Source of the DNA: Deltaproteobacteria bacterium
Lineage (GTDB): Bacteria; Desulfobacterota; Desulfuromonadia; Geobacterales; Geobacteraceae
Direction: 5' to 3'
Length of the DNA: 64,000 bases
NCBI GenBank assembly: GCA_009668975.1
Contig: SBEG01000002.1
Span: 124,001 to 188,000, forward strand
Part shown: one piece after another, positions 43,690 to 55,131 of the stretch
How the letters are laid out: each line of letters opens with the position of its first letter
How positions within the stretch are numbered: position 1 is the stretch's first letter
The notes under the pieces: model-generated
The model's input: the letters and a program-made list of their open reading frames with translations, nothing else
What the model was told of the DNA's origin: nothing
Databases searched by the model: none
Made by a program: the position numbers and the translations under genes

Positions 43690-44308
43690 CCTTTACGAAT
43701 TGATCGCTTGTTGAAAATCAAGTTTGTAAAGTATGAGTCACGCCTGTGCGATGTCAAGGTCGCCTGAGCGCAACCGAAAAGAGCTTTTGAGGGCTCATGG
43801 AGGACAACAAATATTTGTACTTGAGCCACAGGTGGCCTCAGGTTGCATAGTCGGGTCCTGCCTTAATATTTCGCCCGCATTCATATTTTTATAAATATAT
43901 TGTAGTATAATGAGCCGGCAGAAAATGTGTTGGAATGCTATTTATATGAAACTGGACACTTTCCACGCTGGGAGTGGATAACTCGCTGTCAGCTGTGGAT
44001 AAGCCCGGAATTAGCCAGTATCCTCAAGTACTTTTGCACTATGCACAAGAGATGGGCACTGCTTGTAAGTGTCTGATATTTCGTGTCAATAGTTGTTTTG
44101 AGTAAGAGGCGTCGCAATGAAATTCATGACTCTGCGTCACGAACGGATTTGCCACAAAGCGAATGAATTTAGAGAAATATGCCGGAAATCAGGAAATGTG
44201 CTGCCAACTATGAAGAAAGACAGCCATGTCAAGGCTGGATTATGCGTCTGGGCCACGCTGCCTTTGGTAGCATTGTTATCATAACGAAACAGACTGATAG
44301 AGGGGTGA
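43690..44308. other. Intergenic region with a possible promoter
   Basis: About 620 bases upstream of two divergently transcribed genes. A consensus TATAAT occurs at 43906-43911 in an AT-rich stretch, but the -35 candidate is poor. A 55-codon frame inside it is listed separately with low confidence. Confidence 0.4.
44117..44284 (+). CDS. Possible small protein of unknown function
   Basis: 55 residues. AGAGG lies eight bases before ATG 44117. The product has a basic, Cys-containing N-terminus and a hydrophobic C-terminus (GLCVWATLPLVALLS). No family is recognised. It may be an artefact. Confidence 0.25.
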   Translation: MKFMTLRHERICHKANEFREICRKSGNVLPTMKKDSHVKAGLCVWATLPLVALLS

Positions 44309-45094
44309 ATGTCCATGGCCTTGTCAACATTTGAGCTTATAGAGCTTCGAACCGCAAAACAGATTCTTGAGAACCCTGGATTGGTTGCCAAACTGAGCCA
44401 TCTCGTAGGTTCCCCCATTGAATCTTTGCTGAAAAAGCTTCCGGGACCGCTGCATTCGACGATCAATTCCGCGGTACGAAAATCTATTGATATTGCTTTT
44501 GATATTGCCCTGAAGACGCTGGATCAAGATATACGTCACCCTTCGTCGAACTTGCGGCATAAGATCGCTGCCGGAGCGACCGGCGCCGCGGGGGGATTCT
44601 TCGGGTTGTCTGCACTTGCGATAGAGCTGCCCGTTTCCACGACAATCATGCTTCGTTCGATTGCCGATATCGCTCGCAGTGAAGGTGAAGATTTGCGGCA
44701 TCCTGACAGCAGGCTGCAATGTCTTCAGGTCCTGGCATTTGGCGGCGCACCACCTGAAGACGATGCGGCTGAATCGACCTATTTTGCGACAAGAGCGGCT
44801 CTTGCAAAAGCGATTTCTGAAGCTGCGGAGTTTGTCGCTAAAAAGGGGCTGGTTCAGAAAGGGGCTCCAGTAATTGTCAGGCTGATATCATTGATAACCT
44901 CCCGATTCTCGATTGTCGTATCAGAAAAGGTTGCAGCTCAGACGGTACCTGTAGTGGGAGCCTTCGGCGGTGCCGCAATAAACACTTTATTTATCGATCA
45001 TTTTCAGAATATGGCCCGGGGTCATTTTATTGTCAGAAGACTCGAACGAGATCACGGTCAAGAGGAGGTCCGAAAGCTTTATGAACAACTGTAG
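44309..45094 (+). CDS. EcsC family protein
   Basis: 261 residues, possibly starting at ATG 44315. The sequence has the EcsC pattern: amphipathic helices, a Gly/Ala-rich stretch GATGAAGGFFGLSALAIELPVSTTIMLRSIADIA, RLQCLQVLAFGG, and a second Gly-rich helix VPVVGAFGGAAINTLFIDHFQ. EcsC proteins are membrane-associated and of unknown molecular function, originally named for the Bacillus ecs operon. A GAGGGG SD precedes. No ABC transporter partner is adjacent. Confidence 0.82.
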   Translation: MSMALSTFELIELRTAKQILENPGLVAKLSHLVGSPIESLLKKLPGPLHSTINSAVRKSIDIAFDIALKTLDQDIRHPSSNLRHKIAAGATGAAGGFFGLSALAIELPVSTTIMLRSIADIARSEGEDLRHPDSRLQCLQVLAFGGAPPEDDAAESTYFATRAALAKAISEAAEFVAKKGLVQKGAPVIVRLISLITSRFSIVVSEKVAAQTVPVVGAFGGAAINTLFIDHFQNMARGHFIVRRLERDHGQEEVRKLYEQL

Positions 45095-45223
45095 CTGTCC
45101 GGCATACCTTCACCTCATGATTGTCAAAAGGTGCCGTGAGGAGCTGTCCCTTGTTATCAGAGTCCTTCTACGGTACCTTTAAATATGTTCACGGTATCTT
45201 ACTCCTTTTTCTGAAGGTTCTTC

Positions 45224-47484
45224 ATGGCAAATACTTGCTTGGTAAATGTTATGCTGAAATTCATACGTAAGTATAATCTGCTCCCCCTGATTGGTTGGAC
45301 TTTTGCCATACTGCTGATCCTGGGATGGACGATTTATCGACACCACAAAGAGACGCTTTACGATGCCGAAAACGAGGCTCGCAACTATTTCAAACTCAAT
45401 CTCCATTACCGGGCCTGGAACGCGCGAATCGGCGGGGTTTATGCACCTGTAGACAAGGTCGAGCCGAACCCTCATCTGGTCGTGCCGGAGCGTGAAATTA
45501 CCACTACTACCGGACGTCGGTTTACTCTTGTCAACCCGGCCTACATGACCAGGATGGTTTTCGATGCCATCAAGGCCGACTCGGGAAATCCGGTTATCAG
45601 TAAACTTACCAGCCTCAAGGCGCTCAATCCCGCTAATGTTCCGGATTCGTGGGAACGTACTGCCCTCCTTGCTTTTCAGCGCGGCCGGACCGACGACCTC
45701 TCCGAGGTTGTGACCCTGAATGGCGTTCGTTATCTGCGTCTTATTTCCCGGTTCGTTACCGAACCTTCATGTCTCAAGTGCCATGCGAGCCAAGGATATA
45801 AGGTCGGGGATGTGCGGGGGGGATCAGTATCTCGATCCCGCTTGTTTCGTATTTTCAATCAGAACGAAAAACCTCAGGCAATATTATCGGGGGATATCTT
45901 CTGCTCTGGATGGCAGGCTGTGCCGGTATTGCCGCATACTCCCGCAGACGGTTTATTCAGGAAAACGCACTCCGCGACAGTGAGCAGAGATTCCGTTCTC
46001 TCTTTATGACTATGCAGGAAGGATTTGCCCTGCACGAAATCAGGTGTGATGCTAAGGGGGCGCCAATAGATTATCTGTTTCTCGACGTAAATCCTTCCTT
46101 TGAAAAACTTACAGGACTTGCCCATGGTGATGTGGTTGGCAAAACTGCCAGTGAAATAATCCCTCCGTTGGAAAATTACTGGCACGAAACCTACGGGAAG
46201 GTAGCTCTGACTGGTGAGTCCACGCATTTTGAGCGCTATTCCAAAGAACTTGATCGTATGTTCGAAGTAACCGTGTATTCACCAAAGCCGGGACAGTTAG
46301 CAACTATTCTTTTTGATGTTACCGAGCAACACCGGCTCCAGGAAGAGGCGGTAAAGTCTCAGAAGCTTGAGTCTCTCGGAATTCTGGCAGGAGGCATCGC
46401 CCATGATTTCAACAATATCCTTACCGCAATCATCGGCAATATCTCCCTGGCACGCTGGCAGGCGGGGGAAAATCATGAGATATCCGAGCGTCTGGCGGAG
46501 TGCGAGAAAGCAGCTTCCCGTGCCGCGGAGATCACCCGCCAGTTACTGACTTTTGCTCGCGGTGGTGAACCGGAAAAAAATTATGTCGATATCAGAAAAC
46601 TGGTGGAAGAGGCGGTCTTGTTTTCCCTGCATGGGTCAAACTGCCGGGTGGCTTTTGAGTTCGACAAGGAATTATGGTCTTTGGTGGCCGATGCCGGACA
46701 GTTGCACCAGGTTCTGAATAACCTTGTGCTCAACGCCATCCAGGCAATGCCGGAAGGTGGATTGATCTCGGTAAAAACTAATAATGTATTGATTGCAACG
46801 ACGGAAAATCCTGCTCTCAAACCCGGCCGTTACGTACGAATCGGCATTACTGATCAAGGTGGCGGAATATCTCGCGAAAACCTCGGTAAGATATTTGATC
46901 CATACTTCACAACCAAGGACAGGGGGACAGGATTGGGGCTCACTTCGGCCCATTCTATTATCAGACGCCATGAGGGGATGATGCATGTTGAATCCGTGCC
47001 GGGCAACGGCACCACGTTCGAAATTCTCTTGCCGGCTGCCCCCGGCACCACCCAGAAATCGCTGCCGGAAATGTTTGAAGGCCGTATCCGGAGTGATTCA
47101 AAGCGAATCTTGGTGATGGATGATGAAGAGATGATCCGCTCGCTTGCCCAAAATATCCTATCCCAGTTGGGATACAAGGCGGTCACCTCTTCAGATGGCG
47201 CGGAAGCTCTCCGGTTATATCAGGCTTCATTGCAGAGCAACGAACCTTTTTCTGCGGTGATTTTGGATATGACGGTTCCGGGCGGTATGGGCGGAAAAGA
47301 AACCGCGGAGAAAATCCGGGCGCTGGACAAGGATGCCGTGCTCATAATCTCCAGCGGCTATAGCAACGATTCTCTACTTGGATCAGCAGATGAAAATATC
47401 TTTAATGCTTCCATAAAAAAACCGTACAACCTGGCTCAATTCGCCCGGGTTATTGAGAAGGAGTTGAAGATTCATAGGGCTTGA
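45224..47484 (+). pseudogene. Heme-linked (DUF3365) hybrid sensor kinase, frameshifted in a G tract
   Basis: The gene reads in two frames joined near 45829. The first frame (ATG 45224, AAGG upstream) encodes a transmembrane helix, a Tll0287-like DUF3365 domain and the heme motif CLKCH. Past the seven-G run it becomes a second frame: ISISIPLVSYF, a second transmembrane segment, a PAS domain (about residues 250-365), a HisKA box (GGIAHDFNNILTAIIGN, His about 405), HATPase (NLVLNAIQAMPEGG, FDPYFTTKD, GTGLGLTSAHSI) and a receiver domain (Asp in VILDMTVPGGMGG). One extra G would restore the frame. It is either a pseudogene, a phase-variable kinase or a sequencing error. Confidence 0.85.
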
Positions 47485-47694
47485 ATCACGCGTACACCGT
47501 GCAATACAATGACCTTTTTGCAGAAAAAACCATTCATATGGCAGCAAAGAAATATTTGCTGACAAAAACGTACTATGATACAAGTGCATTAGTTTTTTCA
47601 TAAGCAGTCGCCCTGGGTTTGGTTATTTCAGGGCCGGCAAAGAACGTTCCGTCCAAGGGGAACGCAGGTACAGTCAATCCAGGGTGGGGTCACC

Positions 47695-48315
47695 ATGAAC
47701 GATAATGATTTCGTCGATTATTACGAGTTGCTGCAGCTGAGCCCGAACGCCGATACGGATACCATTGATCGCATCTTCCGGCATCTTGCCAAAAAGACCC
47801 ATCCCGATAGCACCGAATTTCCCGATAATGACCGCTTCCAGTTGATTGTCGAGGCGCACCGGACGCTGGCGGACCCGCTGATTCGCGCCGGGTACGATGC
47901 CAAGTACCAGGATTATTGGCAGAACAAATGGCGGATTACTGCGGAGGCCGGTGACGTATCCGCGTTCGACAACGATATCATTGCGCGGGAACGTCTGCTT
48001 TCATTGTTGTACGTGCAGCGCAGGCGCAATATGAAGAATCCCGGACTGGGCGAGTTATCGATCGCCCGCCTGCTTCTGACTCCCCCGGAACTGCTTGAAT
48101 TCCACCTCTGGTATCTCAAGGCCCAAGGATGGGTGGAGCGCCTTGACTCGGGTCTTTATGCCATCACAGCACTGGGAGTCGATCAGGTGGAGAAGAAGCG
48201 TCTGCAACTCATGCCTGACCATCTGCTCGAAGAACACCTATTTGCTGACGAGACGGATGAAGAGCCTGGAGATCCTGATTTTGAGACGGAGTTGTTTATT
48301 TCCGAGGGCAGATAA
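47695..48315 (+). CDS. J-domain protein with a C-terminal helical/winged-helix-like region
   Basis: 206 residues. Residues 7-75 are a DnaJ domain: YYELLQLSPNAD, KKTHPDST with the invariant HPD (36-38), and FQLIVEAHRTLADPLIRAGYD. Residues about 90-180 contain GELSIARLLLTPPELLEFHLWYLKAQGWVER and LYAITALGVDQVEKKR, which resembles a winged helix. Such proteins are DnaK co-chaperones recruited to specific partners. SD GGTGGGG is close to the ATG. A strong terminator follows at 48375. Confidence 0.82.
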   Translation: MNDNDFVDYYELLQLSPNADTDTIDRIFRHLAKKTHPDSTEFPDNDRFQLIVEAHRTLADPLIRAGYDAKYQDYWQNKWRITAEAGDVSAFDNDIIARERLLSLLYVQRRRNMKNPGLGELSIARLLLTPPELLEFHLWYLKAQGWVERLDSGLYAITALGVDQVEKKRLQLMPDHLLEEHLFADETDEEPGDPDFETELFISEGR

Positions 48316-48374
48316 TACCTTCTTGCCAGAGTGACCACAGAACAACGTCAAAGATCCGTCATAACCACTTGCAG

Positions 48375-48413
48375 CCCCGATCAGCACCGTGCGTACCGGT
48401 CGGGGATTTTTTT
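48375..48413 (+). terminator. Rho-independent terminator after the J-domain gene
   Basis: CCCCGA...TCGGGG stem (48375-48380 with 48400-48405) and seven T residues follow. It closely resembles the hairpin at 55646-55686. Confidence 0.9.
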
Positions 48414-48574
48414 AACCGGATTGTCAAGTAGCTGGGCCGCTGTACGCTCTGATCGTAACGCCGGCTTTTCCGCCAATCATAATGTGGTAGAATTCAAGGT
48501 ACATTTCGAAACGGTGGTATTCCAGTAAGCCTGTTTGGTACATCCCCTGTAAAAGCATTCTCTTGGAGCATTGC

Positions 48575-49738
48575 ATGCAAAAAATAATGAACCTGATTTC
48601 CGAATTTTCAGTTCCGTTGATCGGAGGGGTCATTGTTGCCCTTTTCTGGGTTAATCTGTCACCGGCAGATTATTACGCTTTTGTCGATAAACCGTTTGCT
48701 GAAACCCATGCTTTCAGTCACCTGAGCTTGCGTTTCGTCACCAACGAAATATTCATGGTCTTTTTTTTCGCTCTGGCAACCGTGGAGATAACCCAGGCGT
48801 GCCTTCCCGGTGGTGACCTTAATCCAGCCGGCAAACTCGTCAACCCTTTGCTGGCAACTCTCGGCGGCATACTCGGCCCGGTTGTCATCTATCTGGGGTT
48901 GAATAACTTTTTCGGTTCTCCCGAACTAACCAGAGGGTGGGTGATTCCGGTTGCCACCGACATTATTCTTGCCTGGCTTGCCGCACGGGTAATATTTGGT
49001 CAAAATCATCCCGCTGTACCATTTCTGCTTCTTATTGCCTTTGCCGATGATGCCATCGGTCTTGTTGCCATCTCGGTTCTGTATCCCGACCCAAGCGCAC
49101 CGCAGTCCTCTTATTGGCTGCTTCTGACGGTTGCCGGAATGATCGCCGCCTGGCTCATGCGTAAAAGAAAGATACTGAGTTATTGGCCTTACCTGATTAT
49201 CGGCGGCGGTCTGAGCTGGATCGGGCTTTTCAAGTCCCATTTCCACCCGGCTCTCGCCTTGGTGTTTATTGTTCCGTTCTTTCCCCAACCGCAGCATGAA
49301 AAACAGACCATTTTTACTGCCGATGTCACCGACCGTTCAACCTTGACCCAATTTGAACTCGAATGGAAAAACATTGTTAATTTCGGCCTGTTTCTGTTTG
49401 GTCTGGCCAATGCCGGCATGGCATTATCCGAAATCGGCAATGCAACCTGGCTGGTTTTGGCCTCTCTTGTTGCCGGTAAAACCGGAGGCATTTTCGCACT
49501 GGGGTATCTGGGGACGAAGCTTGGTTTCACCTTGCCCGAAAAGGTCGGAAAAAAAGAACTGTTCCTGGTAGGAATGATTGCAAGTATTGGCCTTTCCGTT
49601 GCTTTACTTGCGGCTGATACCGTTTTTAACGATATCAGCCTCGAGGGTTCGGCAAAGATGGGTGCGCTTTTGAGCGGCAGTATCGTACTCTTTGCCATTG
49701 TTGCGGGACGTGTCCTGAAAATCGCTAAGATTCCCTGA
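48575..49738 (+). CDS. nhaA: NhaA Na+/H+ antiporter
   Basis: 387 residues from ATG 48575 (TTGGAG six bases upstream). Twelve hydrophobic segments. Conserved NhaA motifs include FVTNEIFMVFFFALATVEI, GWVIPVATDIILAWLAARV with the paired Asp in a D..LA context, LLLIAFADDAIGLVAI (Asp-Asp), and AGKTGGIFALGYLGTKLGF. The protein exchanges Na+ or Li+ for protons. It is followed within 70 bases by mrpA, so the region is devoted to sodium and pH homeostasis. Confidence 0.92.
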   Translation: MQKIMNLISEFSVPLIGGVIVALFWVNLSPADYYAFVDKPFAETHAFSHLSLRFVTNEIFMVFFFALATVEITQACLPGGDLNPAGKLVNPLLATLGGILGPVVIYLGLNNFFGSPELTRGWVIPVATDIILAWLAARVIFGQNHPAVPFLLLIAFADDAIGLVAISVLYPDPSAPQSSYWLLLTVAGMIAAWLMRKRKILSYWPYLIIGGGLSWIGLFKSHFHPALALVFIVPFFPQPQHEKQTIFTADVTDRSTLTQFELEWKNIVNFGLFLFGLANAGMALSEIGNATWLVLASLVAGKTGGIFALGYLGTKLGFTLPEKVGKKELFLVGMIASIGLSVALLAADTVFNDISLEGSAKMGALLSGSIVLFAIVAGRVLKIAKIP

Positions 49739-49804
49739 TCGTCCGATCCGGAATCCCCGGTCTTTTGTAATCGGATCCGTACCCTGCCGAATTGGATACA
49801 TGAT

Positions 49805-52102
49805 ATGCTTATAGCGCTTATCATAGCTTTTCTGGCGGTGTTTGCCGCACCTTGGGTGCATCGTTTCCTGCCGAGATGTTCAGGCATGTTGCTTGCTGTT
49901 ATCCCGGCGGCATTTTTCTGTTATTTTGCCTCGAATATCAAAACGATTGCCAGCGGAGAGACTCTCTTTACCACCTATCCGTGGCTACCTTCCCTCAGCA
50001 TCAACCTCTCTTTTTTCCTTGATGGCCTGAGCCTTCTATTTTCCCTTCTGATCCTCGGAACCGGGGCACTGATTGTGATTTTCTCCTCTGGCTATTTGCA
50101 GGGGAATCTTCACTTGGGGCGTTTTTACGCCTTTATTCTTCTGTTCATGGCATCCATGCTCGGACTGGTGCTGGCCGGCAATATAATCACTTTATTCGTC
50201 TTCTGGGAACTGACCAGTCTCAGTTCCTATCTGCTGATCGGTTTCGAGCATACCCGGGAATCCGCACGCAAGTCAGCGCTGCAGGCGCTGCTGGTTACCG
50301 GTGCCGGCGGTCTGGCGCTGCTGGCCGGCTTCCTGCTTCTGGGACATGCCGCCGGCAGCTTTGAAATTACCGAATTATTGAACAAGGGAGAGGTAATCCG
50401 GGCCCATGGGCTCTACCTGCCGATTCTCCTCCTGGTCCTTGCGGGGGCCTTTACCAAATCCGCCCAATTTCCTTTTCATTTCTGGCTGCCGTCAGCCATG
50501 GAAGCCCCGGCACCGGTGAGCGCCTACCTCCATTCAGCGACCATGGTCAAGGCCGGCGTTTATCTGCTCGCCAGATTCAGCCCGATGCTCGGCGGGACGG
50601 ATGCCTGGCATTATCTCCTGACCTCATTCGGGGCTGCGACCATGCTGCTGGGCGTTATCATGGCCGTGACGCAAACGGATCTGAAACGTCTCCTTGCATA
50701 TACCACCGTCAGTTCCTTAGGGACGCTGGTGCTGCTGCTTGGCCTCGGCACGTCTCAGGCCGCCGAAGCCGCCATTGTCTACCTGATTGTCCATGCCCTT
50801 TACAAGGGTGCCCTTTTTCTGGTCGCCGGCACAGTGGATCATTCGACCGGTACACGTGATATCCGCGAGTTGCGGGGGCTCCTCTGGCTGATGCCGGCGG
50901 TGGCAGTGGCCGCAACGCTGGCGGCCCTCTCCATGGCCGGGCTGCCGCCGATGCTGGGCTATCTGGGAAAAGAACTTCTCTACGAGGCCAAACTGCAGGC
51001 GCCTCAGGCAGCAGCAGTGATTACTGGTGCCGGCTTGCTGGCAAATGTGCTTATGGTCACGGCTGCAGGCATTTTCGTCATTACTCCTTTTTTCAGGAAA
51101 TCTCACGCACTGACAGGTGATTTTCATCCCCCTCCGCCGAGACTGTGGCTGTCCCCGTTGATCCTGGCTGTCCTTGGCCTGATCCTGGGTCTTTATCCAG
51201 TAGTTGTCGACAAGCTGCTGGTTGCGCCGGCGGTCAGCGCCCTGCTGGCTGAGCCAACGGAGATCGAACTGGCACTGTGGCAAGGTATGAACCCCGTGTT
51301 GATACTCAGTGTTATCACGTATGGGGCAGGGGCGGCGTTGTATGCAGGCAGGAAATGGCTTTACCTCATTGCCGCCGGGTTCAGGCGAATGGCGGACTGG
51401 GGCCCGTCGCGCTGGTACAATCTGGCAATCGCTGGAACTGCGAGGCTGGCATATTTGCAGACCCGTTTCCTGCAGAGCGGATATCTGCGTCACTATCTGA
51501 TGACGGTGCTGGGCACGTCGTTTCTGCTGGTATTCTTTACCCTGTTCGCCAAAGCGGGATTTCGCTGGGGGACAGGTGGCCCGGAGGCGCTTTTCCACGA
51601 ATGGGTAATTGCCTTTCTGGTTCTTGCAGCGGCATTGTTTGCAGCGACTTCCCTGTCGCGCCTGGCGACCGTCGCGGCTCTCGGCGTGGTCGGATACGGT
51701 CTGGCACTGATCTATATCTTTTTCGGCGCTCCTGATCTGGCCATGACCCAGTTTTGTATCGAAACACTTTCCATCATTTTGTTTGTGTTGGTGCTGCACC
51801 GGTTGCCGCGCTTTTCGATTCTCTCCGGGAGACGTGCCAGAATCCGTGATGCGGTGATTGCCATCGGCAATGGCGGTGTCATGACCGCTCTGGTTTTAAC
51901 AGCCACTTCCGAACCGGTGCAAACCCGGATCAGCGGATTCTTCGCCGAAAACGCCCTGACTCAGGCCCATGGCCGCAATGTCGTGAATGTAATCCTGGTG
52001 GATTTCCGTGCCCTCGATACGCTAGGGGAGATCACCGTGCTGGCGGTGGCGTCTCTTGGTGTCTTTGCGCTGCTCCGGGCGCGCGGCAAAAAGGACAGGT
52101 GA
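49805..52102 (+). CDS. mrpA: MrpA-type antiporter subunit
   Basis: 765 residues with about 18-20 membrane segments. The complex-I-like core includes [73 protein letters not shown] and [14 protein letters not shown]. The C-terminal part (about 570-765) matches the MrpA-specific DUF4040/MbhD-like and NuoJ-like ends ([36 protein letters not shown]). MrpA and MrpD form the proton/sodium paths of the multisubunit Mrp complex. Starts the mrpABCDEFG operon. Confidence 0.93.
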   Translation: MLIALIIAFLAVFAAPWVHRFLPRCSGMLLAVIPAAFFCYFASNIKTIASGETLFTTYPWLPSLSINLSFFLDGLSLLFSLLILGTGALIVIFSSGYLQGNLHLGRFYAFILLFMASMLGLVLAGNIITLFVFWELTSLSSYLLIGFEHTRESARKSALQALLVTGAGGLALLAGFLLLGHAAGSFEITELLNKGEVIRAHGLYLPILLLVLAGAFTKSAQFPFHFWLPSAMEAPAPVSAYLHSATMVKAGVYLLARFSPMLGGTDAWHYLLTSFGAATMLLGVIMAVTQTDLKRLLAYTTVSSLGTLVLLLGLGTSQAAEAAIVYLIVHALYKGALFLVAGTVDHSTGTRDIRELRGLLWLMPAVAVAATLAALSMAGLPPMLGYLGKELLYEAKLQAPQAAAVITGAGLLANVLMVTAAGIFVITPFFRKSHALTGDFHPPPPRLWLSPLILAVLGLILGLYPVVVDKLLVAPAVSALLAEPTEIELALWQGMNPVLILSVITYGAGAALYAGRKWLYLIAAGFRRMADWGPSRWYNLAIAGTARLAYLQTRFLQSGYLRHYLMTVLGTSFLLVFFTLFAKAGFRWGTGGPEALFHEWVIAFLVLAAALFAATSLSRLATVAALGVVGYGLALIYIFFGAPDLAMTQFCIETLSIILFVLVLHRLPRFSILSGRRARIRDAVIAIGNGGVMTALVLTATSEPVQTRISGFFAENALTQAHGRNVVNVILVDFRALDTLGEITVLAVASLGVFALLRARGKKDR

Positions 52103-52106
52103 TAAA

Positions 52107-52517
52107 ATGATCCGTTCGTTGATCTTGTCGACGGCAACGCGAATTCTGTTGCCCCTATTGCTGCTCTACTCGGTGTTCCTGTTGCTGCGTGGCCACAATG
52201 AACCGGGAGGAGGTTTCGTGGGGGGGTTGGTGGCAGCAACCGGCTTTGCCTTGTATGCCCTTGCCTATGGGGTGTCGGCGACCAGACACAAGATGCATGT
52301 AGATCCTCGCGTCCTCGTCACCTGGGGTTTATTGATTGCCGTCGGCAGCGGCTGTCTTTCGCTGTTTGCCGGCCAGCCCTTCATGACCGGTCTCTGGGCC
52401 GGCGACCGGTTCCCTGTTGTCGGCTCGCTGGGGACTCCGCTTCTGTTCGACACCGGCGTTTACCTTACTGTTGCGGGTATGGCGCTTCTGATCGTTTTCT
52501 CGCTCATGGAGGAATGA
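52107..52517 (+). CDS. mrpB: MrpB antiporter subunit
   Basis: 136 residues, four transmembrane helices. [20 protein letters not shown] and [26 protein letters not shown] are the MnhB family signature. It starts four bases after the mrpA stop, consistent with coupling. Needed for Mrp complex function. The start at ATG 52107 is chosen because it keeps the family N-terminus. Confidence 0.93.
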   Translation: MIRSLILSTATRILLPLLLLYSVFLLLRGHNEPGGGFVGGLVAATGFALYALAYGVSATRHKMHVDPRVLVTWGLLIAVGSGCLSLFAGQPFMTGLWAGDRFPVVGSLGTPLLFDTGVYLTVAGMALLIVFSLMEE

Positions 52518-52518
52518 G

Positions 52519-52878
52519 ATGGAAACTCTACTCGCATTCGTAATCGGCGGTTTATATGCCGCGGGTCTGTACATGATGGTCAGACGCAGCATCGTGCGGA
52601 TGGTGTTCGGCCTTGCTCTGCTCGGCAATGCCGCGAATCTGCTTATTTTTACCATGGGTCGGCTCGTTCGCGGCCGCCCGCCGTTGATCTCCGAGGGCGC
52701 GATTGCTCCTTCGGCCCCCTATGCGGACCCTCTTACCCAGGCGATGATTCTGACCGCCATTGTTATCGGCTTTGGTATCCAGGCCTTTGCCCTGGTTCTC
52801 ATCAAGAGGGTGTACGAGACCGTGGGTGACGACGACGTGGACGAAATGAGGATAACCGATTCCCTGGAGCATAAATGA
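52519..52878 (+). CDS. mrpC: MrpC antiporter subunit
   Basis: 119 residues, three transmembrane helices, the NuoK-like subunit of the Mrp complex. [35 protein letters not shown] and [25 protein letters not shown] are typical. It begins one base after the mrpB stop (TGAG-ATG), and its own stop overlaps mrpD. Confidence 0.93.
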   Translation: METLLAFVIGGLYAAGLYMMVRRSIVRMVFGLALLGNAANLLIFTMGRLVRGRPPLISEGAIAPSAPYADPLTQAMILTAIVIGFGIQAFALVLIKRVYETVGDDDVDEMRITDSLEHK

Positions 52879-54374
52879 AGAATATCCTCCTTATTCCGCT
52901 GCTGATTCCCTTCGGCACCGCCGTTGTCTTGCTCCTGACCTGGAACCGGCGCAGATTGCAGCGACTGATCAGCGTGAGCGGTGCGGGCGTCCTGTTCGCA
53001 GCGGGAATTCTGCTTCTTGTGACCGTTTGGAACGATGGCATCCAGGCGATCCAGATCGGTAACTGGCCGGCGCCATTCGGTATCACCCTGGTCGCCGACC
53101 TCTTCAGCGCCATGATGGTTGCCGTGGCCGGGCTCATCGGGTTGTCTGTGGTCATCTATTCCCTGGAAAGCGCCGAGGTCGAACATGAATCCTTCGGCTA
53201 CCATCCACTGCTGCATATCCTGCTGCTCGGGGTCTGTGGGTCCTTTGTCACCGGAGACCTCTTCAACCTGTATGTCTGGTTCGAGGTCATGCTGATTGCC
53301 TCCTTTGTGCTGCTGGCGCTTGGCGGGCACCGGGAGCAGATGGAGGGCGCCATCAAGTACGTATCACTGAATCTTATCGCATCCACTTTTTTTCTTTCGG
53401 CAATCGGAATCTTGTACGGAGTGGCCGGTACTCTCAATATGGCGGATCTGGCCCGTTATCTTCATAGTACCCCTCATACCGGTCTGATGACGGTCCTGGC
53501 CATGCTGTTTCTGATCGCATTCGGCATTAAATCGGCGTTATTTCCCCTGTTTTTCTGGCTGCCCGCTTCATATCACACTCCACCGGCGGCGGTTTCGGCT
53601 ATTTTTGCCGGTCTTCTGACAAAAGTCGGCGTGTACTCCCTGATTCGGGTTTTCACTCTTCTGTTTGTCCGGGATGTCGAGTTTACCCACGGGCTGATCC
53701 TGCTGATTGCTGGTTTGACCATGGTGACCGGGGTACTCGGGGCGGTGGCTCAAAATGAGTTCCGCAGAGTGCTTTCATTCCACATTATCAGCCAGGTGGG
53801 CTACATGGTTCTGGGGCTCGGATTGTTCACAAAGACAGCTCTGGCCGGGTCGGTTTTCTACATCGTTCACCATATCATTGTCAAGACCAACCTGTTTCTG
53901 GTCAGCGGGGTAGTGCGGAGATTGCGGGGGACTCTCGATCTGGGCCGTCTTGGCGGGCTTTACCGGAATGCGCCGTTTCTTTCGCTGCTTTTCCTCATTC
54001 CGGCGCTGTCCCTGGCGGGTTTGCCGCCGCTCTCCGGTTTCTGGGCCAAGCTGGCCCTGGTCCGGTCGGCACTCGTGGCGGAAAGTTACCCGATTGCCGT
54101 CGTTGCTCTGCTGGTCGGGCTCCTGACGTTGCTGTCCATGACCAAGATCTGGGGTAAGGCTTTCTGGGGGGAGTCTCCGGCAACAGCTGCCGGGGAAATT
54201 CAGCTTTCAGCGTTTTCGCGGGTTTCGCTGTACCTGCCGATGATCATCCTGGCCCTGGTGACGGTAAGTATCGGCTTTCTGGCCGAACCTCTCTATGCCA
54301 TGTCGCTGCGGGCTGCAGAGCAACTGCTGAACCCGGCCGGTTACATCGACGCGGTGCTGGGGAGAATGCCATGA
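52875..54374 (+). CDS. mrpD: MrpD antiporter subunit
   Basis: 499 residues, about 14 membrane segments. The NuoN/L-like core contains [60 protein letters not shown] and [22 protein letters not shown]. The conserved Glu, Lys and His are in the expected positions. Its ATG overlaps the mrpC stop by four bases. It is the second ion-translocating subunit. Confidence 0.93.
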   Translation: MKNILLIPLLIPFGTAVVLLLTWNRRRLQRLISVSGAGVLFAAGILLLVTVWNDGIQAIQIGNWPAPFGITLVADLFSAMMVAVAGLIGLSVVIYSLESAEVEHESFGYHPLLHILLLGVCGSFVTGDLFNLYVWFEVMLIASFVLLALGGHREQMEGAIKYVSLNLIASTFFLSAIGILYGVAGTLNMADLARYLHSTPHTGLMTVLAMLFLIAFGIKSALFPLFFWLPASYHTPPAAVSAIFAGLLTKVGVYSLIRVFTLLFVRDVEFTHGLILLIAGLTMVTGVLGAVAQNEFRRVLSFHIISQVGYMVLGLGLFTKTALAGSVFYIVHHIIVKTNLFLVSGVVRRLRGTLDLGRLGGLYRNAPFLSLLFLIPALSLAGLPPLSGFWAKLALVRSALVAESYPIAVVALLVGLLTLLSMTKIWGKAFWGESPATAAGEIQLSAFSRVSLYLPMIILALVTVSIGFLAEPLYAMSLRAAEQLLNPAGYIDAVLGRMP

Positions 54375-54844
54375 GACTATTGCTGATTCATCTTCTGCTT
54401 GCTCTTGCCTGGATGGCTTTGACCGGACAATTCACTGCCGCCAATTTCGCCGTCGGACTGGTGCTGGCTTTTCCGATCCTCTGGCTGACCCAGCGGGGTA
54501 AATCGACATTTACTTATCTGACGAAAATACGCCTGGCGGGAGGCTTTGCCGCTTTTTTCCTGTGGGAATTGCTGAAAGCGAACCTGCGCGTTGCCCATGA
54601 TGTGCTCACACTGCGCCACCACATGCGGCCCGGAGTGATTGCCGTGCCCCTTGACCAGGCATCGGACCTGGAAATACTGGTGCTGACCACCTTTATTACC
54701 CTTACCCCGGGCACCCTGAGCCTTGATGTCTCCACGGACAAGCGCACACTGTATATTCATGCCATGTATATCGATGACATGGAGCAGTTCCGGGAATCGA
54801 TCAAGCAGGGTTATGAAAAGAGGGTTCGGGAGGTGCTTCAATGA
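54371..54844 (+). CDS. mrpE: MrpE antiporter subunit
   Basis: 157 residues with two or three transmembrane helices and the MnhE motif [22 protein letters not shown]. The C-terminal part ([18 protein letters not shown]) is the usual soluble tail. The ATG overlaps mrpD and the stop overlaps mrpF (ATGA). Confidence 0.93.
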   Translation: MRLLLIHLLLALAWMALTGQFTAANFAVGLVLAFPILWLTQRGKSTFTYLTKIRLAGGFAAFFLWELLKANLRVAHDVLTLRHHMRPGVIAVPLDQASDLEILVLTTFITLTPGTLSLDVSTDKRTLYIHAMYIDDMEQFRESIKQGYEKRVREVLQ

Positions 54845-55131
54845 ATTTGCCTTTCATCATTTATTATTTCATTCTGCCGGTGTTGAGCCTGGCCATGCTG
54901 TGTGCCTTCATCAGGCTGCTGCGGGGGCCAAGCCTCCCGGACCGTGTGGTGGCGCTTGACCTGATGGCAACCCTTGTCATCGGCATTGTCGCGGTCTACT
55001 CCATTGCCACCGGCCGTTCGGCCTACCTGGATGTCGCCATCATTCTGGCGCTCATTGCATTTCTCGGTACGGTGGCCTTTACCTACTATCTACAGCGGGG
55101 AAAAAATCAACAGCGGGATACTAACCAATGA
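54841..55131 (+). CDS. mrpF: MrpF antiporter subunit
   Basis: 96 residues, three transmembrane helices. The family motif RLLRGPSLPDRVVALDLMATLVIGIVAVYSI is intact. It overlaps mrpE and mrpG by four bases each. Confidence 0.93.
   Translation: MNLPFIIYYFILPVLSLAMLCAFIRLLRGPSLPDRVVALDLMATLVIGIVAVYSIATGRSAYLDVAIILALIAFLGTVAFTYYLQRGKNQQRDTNQ

Noticed and set aside
50717..51799. 360-codon minus-strand frame over mrpA
   Set aside because: Antisense to a clear MrpA. Its His/Gln/Arg-rich composition is typical of antisense membrane-protein frames.
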